A DNA stretch of 32,887 nt from CAZZNQ01 sp964655775 (GTDB taxonomy: Bacteria; Planctomycetota; Brocadiia; SM23-32). The notes below the pieces were generated by a model that saw only the letters and a list, made by a program, of their open reading frames with translations, made no database searches and had not been told where the DNA came from. Below are positions 22,685-30,474 of this stretch, piece by piece; position 1 is the first letter of the stretch, and each line of letters opens with the position of its first letter. Where the stretch lies: NCBI GenBank assembly GCA_964655775.1, contig CAZZNQ010000044.1, forward strand, positions 1 to 32,887, given 5' to 3'. The position numbers and the translations under genes are program-made.

Positions 22685-24109
22685 TCAATCCGCAACATCA
22701 TCGGGCGGGAGGATGCTGGTGTCGTAATGCTGCTCGATCCAGTCACGGGCCTGCTGAACCAGGGCCTCGTCCATGCTGAACACGTCGGTCGCATCGCCGA
22801 ACCATAGGTCGCCCTTGCCAACCAGCCAACTCAGGCTGAACGCAGCGCTGTGCCTTACCTGTGGATCGGGCTCGACCACCACGCGCAGCGCCAGAAATGC
22901 CTCCACGTCCTGCGCGAGCTGTCCGTTCTCGAAGTCGAAACTGATGGCGTCGCCGCGCACACGCGGCGACACATCGTTCAGCAGCAGGATTAGAAGGTTG
23001 ACGGCATCCTCGCGCGCAATGAAACGCGTAAGCTCCTCGGCCGCGAGCGCGCGCTCATTCTCGTCACCCGACCTTACGACCGTCGCCCATGCCAGGAAGG
23101 CCTCCTTGCCCATGGCCCCGAGACGCGCCTTGGCCTCCTCAGCAGCCTGCAGGTACGCGTCTCTGCTTCCGTCCGCGTTCGTGTCGACGATGATCGGAGG
23201 CTCCTCTGCCGCAGCCAGGCAGGCCAGCACGCGGCTGACCAGGTAATGAGCGCTGCGGCCATCGTCCGAGGCCGATTCCATCAGCAGCCCGAAGGGTTCC
23301 TCTTCGTGCCACCCGGAGACGGCACACCGCGCCAGGTAGTATGCCTCGGCCAAACTCTTGAGGTCCGCATTCTCGTCTGCCGGCTCGGGCTCTATGCCCA
23401 GGATGCTCGTGTCATAGTGCCGCCGAATCCATTCCCGGGCGGCGGCCACCGTCGCGTCCCTTCCTTCGTCGGACTCGAAATCCTGGCCGGCAAGGTGCCC
23501 GATAGCGCGCGAAGCGTTGTAACGGCAGATGGGCTGGGGGTCCTGAAATGCGTGAACGGCCAGGAACGGAACCAGCGCGCGGGAGGTGGCGGACACCGTG
23601 CTCTTGCTGAGGCCCGCAGCGGAGAGCATCCGGGTGGACTGATACTCGTCATTCAGGAGTATGACCGCCAGGCTCGCGGCCCGTTGGTCGTCGCCGGCGG
23701 CACTCGTGATCTCCTGGGCAAGGAACCACCGTTCGGACTCCGAGCCGGCTCGCACGGAAGTCGCCAACGGCAGAAGCATCGCCTTGTCTCCGGCGAGTTC
23801 CTGCATTTCATCGAGCGCCGGCCTGAGACGAGACTGCAGTCGATCGACGGTCTCCCGGTCGGCGCCCTCTAGGAGGGAGGCACCGGACAGCACACGGCTC
23901 GCCAGATAGAGATGCCGCCGCCCCTCGTTCTCCGTCGCCTGCATCAGGCTGGCGTAGGCCTCGTCGTCCTGCCAGTCGGTCTGCACGCACCGGTTCAGGT
24001 AGTAGGGCTCCACAAGGCTCTTCCTTGTGGTGGGTGCGGACAGCGCCGTGGCGGCCATCGCCGTCAGCAGGATTACCGTCGCCGCCGCTGCGTGTCCCAT
24101 CCTACCCAT
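22685..24109 (-). CDS. Exported helical-repeat protein with two tandem copies of one domain
   Basis: The 474-residue product has a signal peptide (MGRMGHAAAATVILLTAMAATALSA). ATG 24109 is preceded by GGGGAGGAG; a longer in-frame start at 24220 would place 37 non-signal-like residues in front. The mature protein has two copies of a domain of about 210 residues: SLVEPYYLNRCVQTDWQ at 31 matches SLAEAYYLARCAVSGWH at 252; AREWIRRHYDTSIL (224) matches ARDWIEQHYDTSIL (454). The repeated helices (AVILLNDEYQSTRMLSAAGLSKS, LILLLNDVSPRVRGDA) look HEAT-like. Copy B alone has an EF-hand/dockerin-like loop, D309-T-N-A-D-G-S-R-D317. A binding or scaffold role is inferred. It lies 144 bp after the Rieske/FAD gene. 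Confidence 0.65.
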   Translation of the reverse strand: MGRMGHAAAATVILLTAMAATALSAPTTRKSLVEPYYLNRCVQTDWQDDEAYASLMQATENEGRRHLYLASRVLSGASLLEGADRETVDRLQSRLRPALDEMQELAGDKAMLLPLATSVRAGSESERWFLAQEITSAAGDDQRAASLAVILLNDEYQSTRMLSAAGLSKSTVSATSRALVPFLAVHAFQDPQPICRYNASRAIGHLAGQDFESDEGRDATVAAAREWIRRHYDTSILGIEPEPADENADLKSLAEAYYLARCAVSGWHEEEPFGLLMESASDDGRSAHYLVSRVLACLAAAEEPPIIVDTNADGSRDAYLQAAEEAKARLGAMGKEAFLAWATVVRSGDENERALAAEELTRFIAREDAVNLLILLLNDVSPRVRGDAISFDFENGQLAQDVEAFLALRVVVEPDPQVRHSAAFSLSWLVGKGDLWFGDATDVFSMDEALVQQARDWIEQHYDTSILPPDDVAD

Positions 24110-24253
24110 TGCGCGCGCTCCTCCCCTTGTTGTGGCCGCGAACCGGCCGCGGCACAGCTTCCACATCCCGGCCCTGCATCGTCCCGAGCCGGATTCTACC
24201 CCACTGCATCCACCTGGCAAGCCCGGGCCGCACCAGCTGCCGCGCCTCCTGGG

Positions 24254-25828
24254 CTATTCGAGTCCCAGCGCGGCCATCAGGCCCTTCGAGCGAATGGTGT
24301 CCGCGTTCGGCATCTCCCCGCTGCGCATCAGTTCCGCTATGGTGCCCATCTCCACATCGCGGTAGACGGCGCAGGCGGCCTGAACGCGTCCGTCGCCGAC
24401 GTAGCAGACCAGGAAGCCCTCGCCGCTCGCGACGTCGCCGTCGACGATGGTCTCGTCCCACCCGGCGCCGTGGCCCACGTAGGCCAGCGTGGTGCCGGCC
24501 TGGTTGGTCCAGAAAAAGGGCACGCCGTCGTACGGCATGTCCCTGCCGGCCATGTTCGCGGCGGCGGTGCGACCGAGCTGCTGCGCCAGGCGCCAGTGCT
24601 CGACGCGGATCGCCTCGCCGCTGACCGGATCCGGGAACCGGGCGATGTCGCCGGCGGCCCACAGACCGTCGGTGACGCGCATGCACGAATCGACGTTGAC
24701 GCTGCCGTCATCGTTGATCTCGACACCGTCGAGGTAGTCTGTGACCGGTTGCACGCCGACGCCGAGCACGACAAGGTCCGCCGGGATGGTGGTGCCGTCC
24801 TCGAGGACCACGGCGCTGACGCTGCCATCGCCCTGGAATCCCTTGATGCGGGCGCCGAGCTGGAAGCGGTTGCCGGCGTCCTCGTGAATGGTGCGGAACG
24901 CGGCGCCGACCTCCGATCCGAGAACGCGGGCGAGGGGCTGATCCTCCGGGGCGACGATGGTTGCCGTGTGGCCCCGCTGGGCGAGACTGCCGGCGACTTC
25001 CGTGCCGATGAAGCTGGCGCCTATGACGACGATGTTCTCAGCCCCCTCCGCTGCTTGGCGGATGGCGGCGGCATCGCCGGGATTGCGGAGCGTGAAGACG
25101 CCCTTCAGATCCATGCCCTCCACGGGCAGGCGGCGCGGCTGGGCGCCGGTTGCCAGCAGGCACTCGTCGTAGTCAAGCGTTCGGCCGTCGGCCAGCTCGA
25201 TGCGGCGCTCCGCCGGTTTCACGGAGGCGACCTCCGTCCGGGTCATCAGCTCGATGCCGTGCTTCTCGTAGAAGTCGGCCGGACGCAGTGTGACGTCCGG
25301 AGGGGACTTCTTGGAAAGGAAAGGCTTGCTCAGTTCGGTGCGGTCGTAGGGCTGTTCGTCCTCGCGGGTGATCATGACGATCCGGCCCTGGAAACCGTAC
25401 TGCCTGAGCGCCTCGCCCGCCGCCGAGCCGGCAGCACCGGTGCCCACGACGACGAAGGTCCGGCCGTCGGCGTCGGGATCATGCTCGGCCATCGCCATCT
25501 CGCGGGACGAGGGCGCGTCTTCCGGCACGTCCACAACGACGTCGTCCCCGTCCACTCGGACGTCGAACCGTGCCAGCGCGTCCAGGGCGGGCGGCTGCAT
25601 GACGTCGCCGGAATCCGAGCAGAAGCACGCCTGGTGCCACGGACAGCGGACGTGGGTCTCGGTGAGAACGCCCTCGGACAGGTCGGCGCCGTGGTGCGTG
25701 CACTCGCCGCTGAAGGCGGAGTACTCGCCGTCCCGCCGGATGAGGAGCACCTTCACCCCGTCGACCTCAATGCCTTTCATCTGGCCGTCCTGCAGGTCGG
25801 CCACTTTAGCGATAACGTGTTCGGCCAT
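24254..25828 (-). CDS. Rieske/FAD-dependent pyridine nucleotide-disulfide oxidoreductase (AIFM3-like)
   Basis: The 524-residue protein fuses an N-terminal Rieske [2Fe-2S] domain (about 1-105; C43-x-H45 and C62-P-W-H65) to an FAD/NAD(P) reductase. FAD-binding VVVGTGAAGSAAG lies near 125-137, the second dinucleotide motif VIGASFIGTEVAG near 270, and the C-terminal FAD motif GLWAAGDIARF near 390. This is the arrangement of AIFM3-like and ferredoxin-reductase-like enzymes that pass electrons from NAD(P)H to an iron-sulfur protein. The precise partner is unknown. AAGGGGG (25843-25837) sits 8 nt before the ATG. It follows folE by 60 bp, across a hairpin (25862-25883), so it may be partly separate from the pterin unit. 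A link to oxygen defence is inferred. Confidence 0.88.
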   Translation of the reverse strand: MAEHVIAKVADLQDGQMKGIEVDGVKVLLIRRDGEYSAFSGECTHHGADLSEGVLTETHVRCPWHQACFCSDSGDVMQPPALDALARFDVRVDGDDVVVDVPEDAPSSREMAMAEHDPDADGRTFVVVGTGAAGSAAGEALRQYGFQGRIVMITREDEQPYDRTELSKPFLSKKSPPDVTLRPADFYEKHGIELMTRTEVASVKPAERRIELADGRTLDYDECLLATGAQPRRLPVEGMDLKGVFTLRNPGDAAAIRQAAEGAENIVVIGASFIGTEVAGSLAQRGHTATIVAPEDQPLARVLGSEVGAAFRTIHEDAGNRFQLGARIKGFQGDGSVSAVVLEDGTTIPADLVVLGVGVQPVTDYLDGVEINDDGSVNVDSCMRVTDGLWAAGDIARFPDPVSGEAIRVEHWRLAQQLGRTAAANMAGRDMPYDGVPFFWTNQAGTTLAYVGHGAGWDETIVDGDVASGEGFLVCYVGDGRVQAACAVYRDVEMGTIAELMRSGEMPNADTIRSKGLMAALGLE

Positions 25829-25861
25829 GATCCATACCCCCTTGTGTTGTGCGAACGTCCA

Positions 25862-25883
25862 GGGCCGGCGAGACGGCCGGCCC
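25862..25883. repeat. Perfect hairpin with CGAGACG core
   Basis: GGGCCGGC (25862-25869) pairs with GCCGGCCC (25876-25883) around GAGACG. The CGAGACG core is the one seen in the palindrome pair at 21542-21603. It starts a few bases after the folE stop codon and lies before the Rieske/FAD ribosome site. It can act as a terminator without U-tract or as a REP-like unit. Confidence 0.6.
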
Positions 25884-25888
25884 GTCGG

Positions 25889-26458
25889 TTACCAGTTCAC
25901 GTCTCGGCTGATGAGATCGAGGAACTCCATCCTGGTGGCTTCGTCGTCGTGGAAGCTTCCGAGCACCGACGAGGTCTGCATGACGGAGTTCTGCTTCTCA
26001 ACGCCGCGCATCATCATGCACATGTGTCGGCACTCCATCACCACGCCGACGCCCTCGGCATCTGTCGCATCCGCAATCTCACGTGCCACGTGCGCCGTCA
26101 GCCTTTCCTGTATCTGGAGGCGCCGGGCGTGAACGTCGACCAGCCGGGCCAGCTTGCTGACGCCAAGCACCTTGTTCGAGGCGATGTAACCTATGTGGCA
26201 GCGGCCGTAGAACGGCAGCATGTGGTGCTCGCAGAGGCTGTAGACCTCGATATCGCGGGCGATGATCATATTGTTGGAGGAGGACTCGAAAAGGGCCTCG
26301 TTGATTACATCGCAGGGATCAACGGTGTAGCCGCTGGCCAGGAACTCCCACGCCTTCGCCACGCGGTAGGGAGTCTTCACCAGGCCCTCGCGGTCGGGGT
26401 CCTCGCCGATTTCAATAAGCAACTGGCGCGTCAGCTCCTGCACCCTCTCAATGTTCAT
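25889..26458 (-). CDS. folE: GTP cyclohydrolase I (type IA)
   Basis: The 189-residue enzyme converts GTP to 7,8-dihydroneopterin triphosphate, the first step of folate and pterin synthesis, in the cytoplasm. The zinc-binding residues are C76 and H79 (SLCEHHMLPF) and C147 (CRHMCMMMRG). Other signatures are GVSKLARLVD (99-108), QIQERLT (115-121) and SSVLGSF near 163. Length is typical of short bacterial FolE. It is the last pterin gene, starting inside the end of folK with an 11-bp overlap. Confidence 0.95.
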   Translation of the reverse strand: MNIERVQELTRQLLIEIGEDPDREGLVKTPYRVAKAWEFLASGYTVDPCDVINEALFESSSNNMIIARDIEVYSLCEHHMLPFYGRCHIGYIASNKVLGVSKLARLVDVHARRLQIQERLTAHVAREIADATDAEGVGVVMECRHMCMMMRGVEKQNSVMQTSSVLGSFHDDEATRMEFLDLISRDVNW

Positions 26459-26981
26459 CGATCATCCTCCTCATGCGTTGCGTCAGTTCCTCCAGCGCCT
26501 CCATCCCGTGCGGTTTGCGCGCCGCCGCCAGCGATGCCAGCGACTCCCGAGTATCCGGCAGAACCATCTCCGGCGCAAGCTCCAGCAGCGGCACGACCAG
26601 GAACGCGCGCCGGCGGATGTCCGGATCGGGCAGCACAAGGTCCGGCCCGTCGATTACGGCATCATTGTACAGGACGACGTCCAGGTCGATCTGCCTCGGC
26701 GCGTACTTGTCCGACGAACGGCCCCGGCCCAGCCGGGCTTCTATGGGCCTGAGCATTCCGTTCTTCAGCCCGTGCGGGCCAACGTCGGTCTCGATGCTCC
26801 ACACGCCGTTGGCGTACTCCGCCTGCTGCGGCCGACCGATCGGCGCCGTACGGTAGAACTTCGACGTCGCGGTCACGCGCACCCTCTCCATCAGCAGATC
26901 CAGGGCGCGGACGATGTTCACCTCGGGGTCGATGTTGCTGCCGACCGCCACGAAGGCCCGCACCGTCTCCGCGTCGGCCAT
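26448..26981 (-). CDS. folK: 2-amino-4-hydroxy-6-hydroxymethyldihydropteridine diphosphokinase
   Basis: The 177-residue enzyme transfers pyrophosphate from ATP to 6-hydroxymethyl-dihydropterin. The HPPK signature is present as APRQIDLDVVLYND in the middle (R and the IDLD acids), with VAVGSNIDP at the start, FYRTAPIGRPQQAEYANGV for the pterin pocket, and LPDPDIRRRAFLVVPLLELAP near the end. ATG 26981 (MADAETV) is chosen because it overlaps the folB stop codon as TGATG and it removes 24 Arg-rich residues of the longer frame. It overlaps folE by 11 bp. The product would normally go to dihydropteroate synthase (FolP), which is not in the window. Confidence 0.93.
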   Translation of the reverse strand: MADAETVRAFVAVGSNIDPEVNIVRALDLLMERVRVTATSKFYRTAPIGRPQQAEYANGVWSIETDVGPHGLKNGMLRPIEARLGRGRSSDKYAPRQIDLDVVLYNDAVIDGPDLVLPDPDIRRRAFLVVPLLELAPEMVLPDTRESLASLAAARKPHGMEALEELTQRMRRMIDEH

Positions 26982-27352
26982 CACTTGCGTCCCCGCGTTA
27001 TCTCCACGGCCACGGTCCGCGCGTAACGCAGTGCGCCGGGCTTCTCCAGGCACACGTCAACCCACTGCACGCGAGAGTCGGCGTCGAGGCAGGCGTCCGC
27101 CACGGCCTGTGCCAACGCCTCCACCAGGAAGAACGAGGACTCCTCGACCATCTCCACCACGCCGTGCTTGATGGTCACGTAGTCGATGGTGTCCGCCAGC
27201 TTGTCGGTCCGCCCGGCCTCGCGGAGGTCGGCGTGCAGCGTGATGTTCAGCGTCACGTCCTGCTTCTTCTCGCGCTCCCAGTCGTGCACACCGACGATGC
27301 ACCGCAGTCGCAGGTCGCGGATGTGAATTCGATCCGGTTGCTCATCCGCCAT
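26981..27352 (-). CDS. folB: Dihydroneopterin aldolase
   Basis: The 123-residue enzyme cleaves 7,8-dihydroneopterin to 6-hydroxymethyl-dihydropterin and glycolaldehyde, and may also epimerise it. Family motifs are IHIRDLRLRCIVGVHDWERE near the start, LADTIDYVTIK (residues 52-62), SFFLVEALAQAVAD (the conserved Glu) and the CLEKPGALRYARTVAVEI end with catalytic Lys. Its start overlaps the end of the reductase gene by 11 bp and its stop overlaps the folK start. Confidence 0.93.
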   Translation of the reverse strand: MADEQPDRIHIRDLRLRCIVGVHDWEREKKQDVTLNITLHADLREAGRTDKLADTIDYVTIKHGVVEMVEESSFFLVEALAQAVADACLDADSRVQWVDVCLEKPGALRYARTVAVEITRGRK

Positions 27353-28106
27353 ACATTCGCCCTTTCAGGTTGCGCCCTCCGTCCACGTAGATCACCTGGC
27401 CGGTGATGAAGTGGCTCTTGAGCAGGAAGGAAACGGCCCGGACGATGTCCTCGGCGCCGCCGTGCCTCTTGAGCGGCACCGTGTGAACCAGAGACTCCAG
27501 GTAGCCCTCGTCCTTGCCGGGCGGAGGCAGTATCAGGCCGGGAGCCACGGCGTTCACGCGGATTTCCGGAGCCAGCTCCAGGGCCAGCATTCGCGTGAGC
27601 GAGAACAGCATGCGCTTGCTGAGGTGGTAGGCCGCGTGCTCGGAATCGTATTCGACGATCTTCGCGTCCAGCAGGTTCACTATCTGCCCGGGCGAACCTT
27701 GTGCGGCGAAGGCCCTTGCGAGCACGAGCGGCGCGAACGCATTGACGCGGATGTCGCCGGCAAGCTCCTGCGCGTCGAAGCTGAGCAGCTTGCTCGCGCT
27801 GAAGATGCTCGCGCTGTTGACCAGGATGTCCAGGTCCCGGCCGGCCGCCTCCCGGGCGCGGTTGATGAGAGTCCGGGCGCCTTCCTCCTCCGCCAGATCC
27901 GCCTGCACGGTCCAAGCGGCCACGCCCCGTTCGGTCAGTGCCCCGGCGAACTCCTCCGCTTCCGCGCGGGAACTGCGATAGTGCACGACGACGTCTACGC
28001 CTTCCTCCCCAAGCATGCGGCCTATGGCCCGGCCCAGCCGTTTCGCAGCGCCGGTCACCAGAGCAACGTGTCCCTCAAGCGATCGGGATTCCTCCGGCAT
28101 ACTCAC
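27342..28106 (-). CDS. Pteridine reductase-like short-chain dehydrogenase (FolM/PTR1 type)
   Basis: The 254-residue protein is an SDR of the pteridine-reductase branch. It has the TGxxxRxG nucleotide motif (T18-G-A-A-K-R23-L-G25), the HYRSS NADPH-specificity stretch (residues 42-46), NSAS at 97-100 in place of the usual NNAG-type motif, and YHLSK (Y160, K164). The residue 13 before the Tyr is D147 (NLLDA), where ordinary SDRs have Ser; Asp at this place is typical of PTR1 and FolM. It should reduce dihydropterin to tetrahydropterin (dihydromonapterin or dihydrofolate) with NADPH. It sits between the carbinolamine dehydratase (22-bp gap) and folB (11-bp overlap). Confidence 0.85.
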   Translation of the reverse strand: MSMPEESRSLEGHVALVTGAAKRLGRAIGRMLGEEGVDVVVHYRSSRAEAEEFAGALTERGVAAWTVQADLAEEEGARTLINRAREAAGRDLDILVNSASIFSASKLLSFDAQELAGDIRVNAFAPLVLARAFAAQGSPGQIVNLLDAKIVEYDSEHAAYHLSKRMLFSLTRMLALELAPEIRVNAVAPGLILPPPGKDEGYLESLVHTVPLKRHGGAEDIVRAVSFLLKSHFITGQVIYVDGGRNLKGRMYGG

Positions 28107-28128
28107 TCCTCAATAGAGCAGCCCCGGA

Positions 28129-28470
28129 TCAGTCCAGTTCGTCCACCTTTGCTGCGAAGACAAAGTCGGCCTCCGCCAGCCCGTCTATCTCGTGCGTCCA
28201 GATTGTAACACGCACCAAGCCCCAGGTGAGGAATATCCCCGGATGATGGCCGATGTCCTCGGCCAGCTCGCCCACCTTGTTAGTGAAATCGAGCGCCTGC
28301 CGGAAGTCGTCGAACTCGAACTCCTTCTCCAGGTGGTGCTCGTCAACCACCTCCCATCCGCCCCCGAGACGTCCGGCCATCTGCTCCAGTTTTTCGCCTT
28401 TCAGCGGATCCACGCCGCCATGGCACGGAACGCACTCCATCGAAGCCAGATCGCTGCTATTTCTGCCCAT
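28129..28470 (-). CDS. Pterin-4-alpha-carbinolamine dehydratase
   Basis: The 113-residue enzyme dehydrates 4a-hydroxy-tetrahydropterin to quinonoid dihydropterin, recycling cofactor after aromatic hydroxylase action. The family active-site motif fits exactly: E71-x3-H75-H76-P77-x5-W83-x9-H93-x8-D102. The N-terminal C13-x-x-C16-x-G-G is also typical. It heads the pterin unit, with TAGGGGG upstream of ATG 28470. A TACAAT box at 28490-28485 lies so close that it would put the start site past that ribosome site, so I do not call a promoter. No aromatic amino acid hydroxylase is in the window. Confidence 0.9.
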   Translation of the reverse strand: MGRNSSDLASMECVPCHGGVDPLKGEKLEQMAGRLGGGWEVVDEHHLEKEFEFDDFRQALDFTNKVGELAEDIGHHPGIFLTWGLVRVTIWTHEIDGLAEADFVFAAKVDELD

Positions 28471-28505
28471 CTCTGACGCCCCCTATTGTATTGGGTCCAG
28501 CTACA

Positions 28506-28529
28506 GGAGGTTCGCCGACGCGAACCTCC
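28506..28529. repeat. Perfect 10-bp palindrome between MBL and carbinolamine dehydratase genes
   Basis: GGAGGTTCGC (28506-28515) pairs with GCGAACCTCC (28520-28529) around CGAC. The nine-base CCCCCTATT occurs at 28479-28487 and again at 28528-28536. On the - strand the hairpin is downstream of the MBL stop codon (28588) and before the dehydratase gene. No U-tract is present, so its role is open: terminator, operator or repeat. Confidence 0.6.
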
Positions 28530-28587
28530 CCCTATTATGGACGCCAACGGCGGTGGGCGCAAGACTTGGCGCGGGCGGGACGGCAAA

Positions 28588-29361
28588 TCAGCTCAGCCGA
28601 AACACCTCTCCCTGGGGCAGCATGTGATAGCGTGCCGCGAGACCCTCCGGCAAGGCTTCGCGCAGTTCCGCGGGGTAGCCTTTCGTCCAGAACTCGTTGC
28701 GCTCCGTCCGGCGGTAGGTGCCGTAATGCTGGGGGAAGATGTAGTCGGGCTGGAGGGCCTCGATCAGCGTAAGCGACCGGTCGACGTGCATGTTGTGGAC
28801 CGTGGGCGAGACGAACAGAACGTCCACGTGGCCGAGCGCGAGATGCTCCGAGAGCAGCACGCTATCGCCGGGCTGCAGAATCCGCTTGCCGGCCATCTCC
28901 AGCAGATAGCCGCAGTCCTGCATATTCGCGCCTTCGAAGATCGCGAAGTCCCGGTGGCCGTGGAGCGCCCGGAGCGCGGACGCTTCAATCCAGTCCAGGC
29001 CGACCTTCTCGCCGGGCACCGCGACCACGATGCGCTCGTCGGGGATGCCGATTGCCCGGGCCTTGCGCACGGTGTTCGCCGGGATCACAAAGGTGCAGTC
29101 GCCCTCCTCGGCCAGCGTTTGGCAGGTGGGCGTGTTGAAATGGTCCTCGTGCTCGTGCGATATGAAGTGGGCGTCCAGCCGAGAGGCGATGTCGCGGGCG
29201 GCCACCGGCGAAGGCGCGAGCCGTAGCCCCTCCGCACCCAGGTCGAGATCGAACGCAATGATCCGTCCGCCGCCGGCGATCAGCCACCCGTCGTTGCCCA
29301 GCCAACATAGCCCGAGCCCGCGATCGACGGCTGTCAGTTTGTCCAGTTGCGCGACGGTCAC
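28588..29361 (-). CDS. Metallo-beta-lactamase-fold hydrolase (UlaG-like)
   Basis: The 257-residue protein carries the MBL metal motif H69-x-H71-x-D73-H74 (SHEHEDHF), a later H in LHGHRDF, the D in QPGDSVLL and the final PQHYGTY His. The layout follows UlaG (L-ascorbate-6-phosphate lactonase) and related cytoplasmic hydrolases. The substrate cannot be read from sequence. The start is GTG 29361 with AGGGGC upstream; the lipoprotein gene ends 10 bp before, so the two probably share a transcript. Confidence 0.85.
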   Translation of the reverse strand: MTVAQLDKLTAVDRGLGLCWLGNDGWLIAGGGRIIAFDLDLGAEGLRLAPSPVAARDIASRLDAHFISHEHEDHFNTPTCQTLAEEGDCTFVIPANTVRKARAIGIPDERIVVAVPGEKVGLDWIEASALRALHGHRDFAIFEGANMQDCGYLLEMAGKRILQPGDSVLLSEHLALGHVDVLFVSPTVHNMHVDRSLTLIEALQPDYIFPQHYGTYRRTERNEFWTKGYPAELREALPEGLAARYHMLPQGEVFRLS

Positions 29362-29371
29362 GTCGGAGCCC

Positions 29372-29932
29372 CTATTGCCAGAACCACTTGCCCTTCTTCC
29401 GGCCGTCGTCGCAGGCGATGTCCAGCGTAGTGAAGCCGATCAGGAAGTCGAGCATCTCGGCGTACCGGGCATTGGCTACCACACCAATGAAGAAGAAGTG
29501 CAGGTAGTGGGTGCAGGCGGGGAAATACGCGGGATCGGGCAGTTGAGGGGCGGCCATGACGGCATAGAGCCCCTGGACGTGCTTGTAGTGTCGCATGCCC
29601 CCCCCGCTTCCCCAGCGGACGTTCTCGGCGCCGTAGTACATCTGGCCGTTGGCCCGGATCCTGTAATCGATCAGGCCCAGCTGCCCGCCGGCCATCCCCA
29701 GTACCTTGCCCTCCATGTCGGCATAGCCCAGGCACGCCAGCGACGCAAAGCACGCGTAGAGAGAGAGCTCGCCCTCGCCGCTGAACGAGATGCCTATGTC
29801 CAGCATCTCGACCATGTCCTCGGCGCGATACTGGATGTACTTGCCCAGATAGCTGCACCCGCTACCGGCAAACAGCAGGCTCAGCAGAAGCGACAGCAGA
29901 ACAAGACGCCGACGAATGCGGGATGTTCCCAT
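29372..29932 (-). CDS. Lipoprotein of unknown function
   Basis: The 186-residue product begins MGTSRIRRRLVLLSLLLSLLFAGSGC, a signal peptide ending in a lipobox-like cysteine. A weak GAGGT lies before ATG 29932; a longer frame from 30001 would give a poor signal sequence. The mature part, SYLGKYIQYRAEDMVEMLDIGISFSGEGELSLYA split over its first 40 residues, and later VWGSGG-type Gly-rich loops and HYLHFFFIGVVANARYAEMLDFLIGF, matches no family I know. It may be an outer-membrane or periplasm-facing protein. It lies directly upstream of the MBL hydrolase. Confidence 0.6.
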   Translation of the reverse strand: MGTSRIRRRLVLLSLLLSLLFAGSGCSYLGKYIQYRAEDMVEMLDIGISFSGEGELSLYACFASLACLGYADMEGKVLGMAGGQLGLIDYRIRANGQMYYGAENVRWGSGGGMRHYKHVQGLYAVMAAPQLPDPAYFPACTHYLHFFFIGVVANARYAEMLDFLIGFTTLDIACDDGRKKGKWFWQ

Positions 29933-30162
29933 CTGATTGACCTCACCTGATGCTACGCACGTCCCCCGCCCTTCCCAGAAGCGGAGCTCTGTTCCGTTCA
30001 ATCCTATTGCCGCAAGGCAGCGGCGTCAACCGGCCGCCGCTCGCCTGTGGTTGCAGGAGAGCACCCGTTTCGGATAGAGTCGTCCTGCAGGGGACAGCGA
30101 TTCAACGAACCATACCGCCGCATCTCAGGTGCGGCTCAACTCAACTTGGTGGACCCATCGAC

Positions 30163-30426
30163 ATGGCAAAAGGCGACTATCTCACCCCCCACCAGAAGGG
30201 CATCGTCAGGCGCTACTACAAGCACAAGGACTCCCTGATGCATCAGAAGCTCTCGGAGATCGTCTCCGAGCTGTACCTGTGCACCAGCGAGAAGCAGGCC
30301 GACCGGCTGTGGAAGAGCGCCGCGACCGCCTTGAGCAACATGGACGCGCCGAAGGGACGCGTGGACAGAATCGTCGCCGACCGCGACCTGAAAGAGCTTG
30401 CCGCACTGGTCAGCAAGCTGTACTGA
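30163..30426 (+). CDS. Conserved-looking 87-residue protein of unknown function
   Basis: The product starts MAKGDYLTPHQKGIVRRYYK and is mostly helical, with many Lys/Arg and a LSEIVSELYLC segment, then KQADRLWKSAATALSNMD and KELAALVSKLY. It resembles a small cytoplasmic protein, possibly nucleic acid binding because of its basic, helical nature, but I recognise no motif. ATG 30163 is chosen as the first start that gives such a sequence; the upstream frame extension is low complexity. No strong ribosome site is seen. It precedes tex by 48 bp in the same direction, so it may be co-transcribed with tex. Confidence 0.6.
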   Translation: MAKGDYLTPHQKGIVRRYYKHKDSLMHQKLSEIVSELYLCTSEKQADRLWKSAATALSNMDAPKGRVDRIVADRDLKELAALVSKLY

Positions 30427-30474
30427 GAGCATTCACCGCGAACACCATTACCATCCGCATCACGGACTCATCCC

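Noticed and set aside
23912..26752. A 946-codon open frame on the + strand over the Rieske/FAD, folE and folK genes
   Set aside because: It runs antisense to well-supported genes and has an Arg/Gly/His/Val-rich composition typical of chance frames in high-GC DNA.
28485..28513. TACAAT box before the dehydratase gene as a promoter
   Set aside because: No -35 box at 15-18 bases, and the start site would fall downstream of the ribosome site at 28479-28484.
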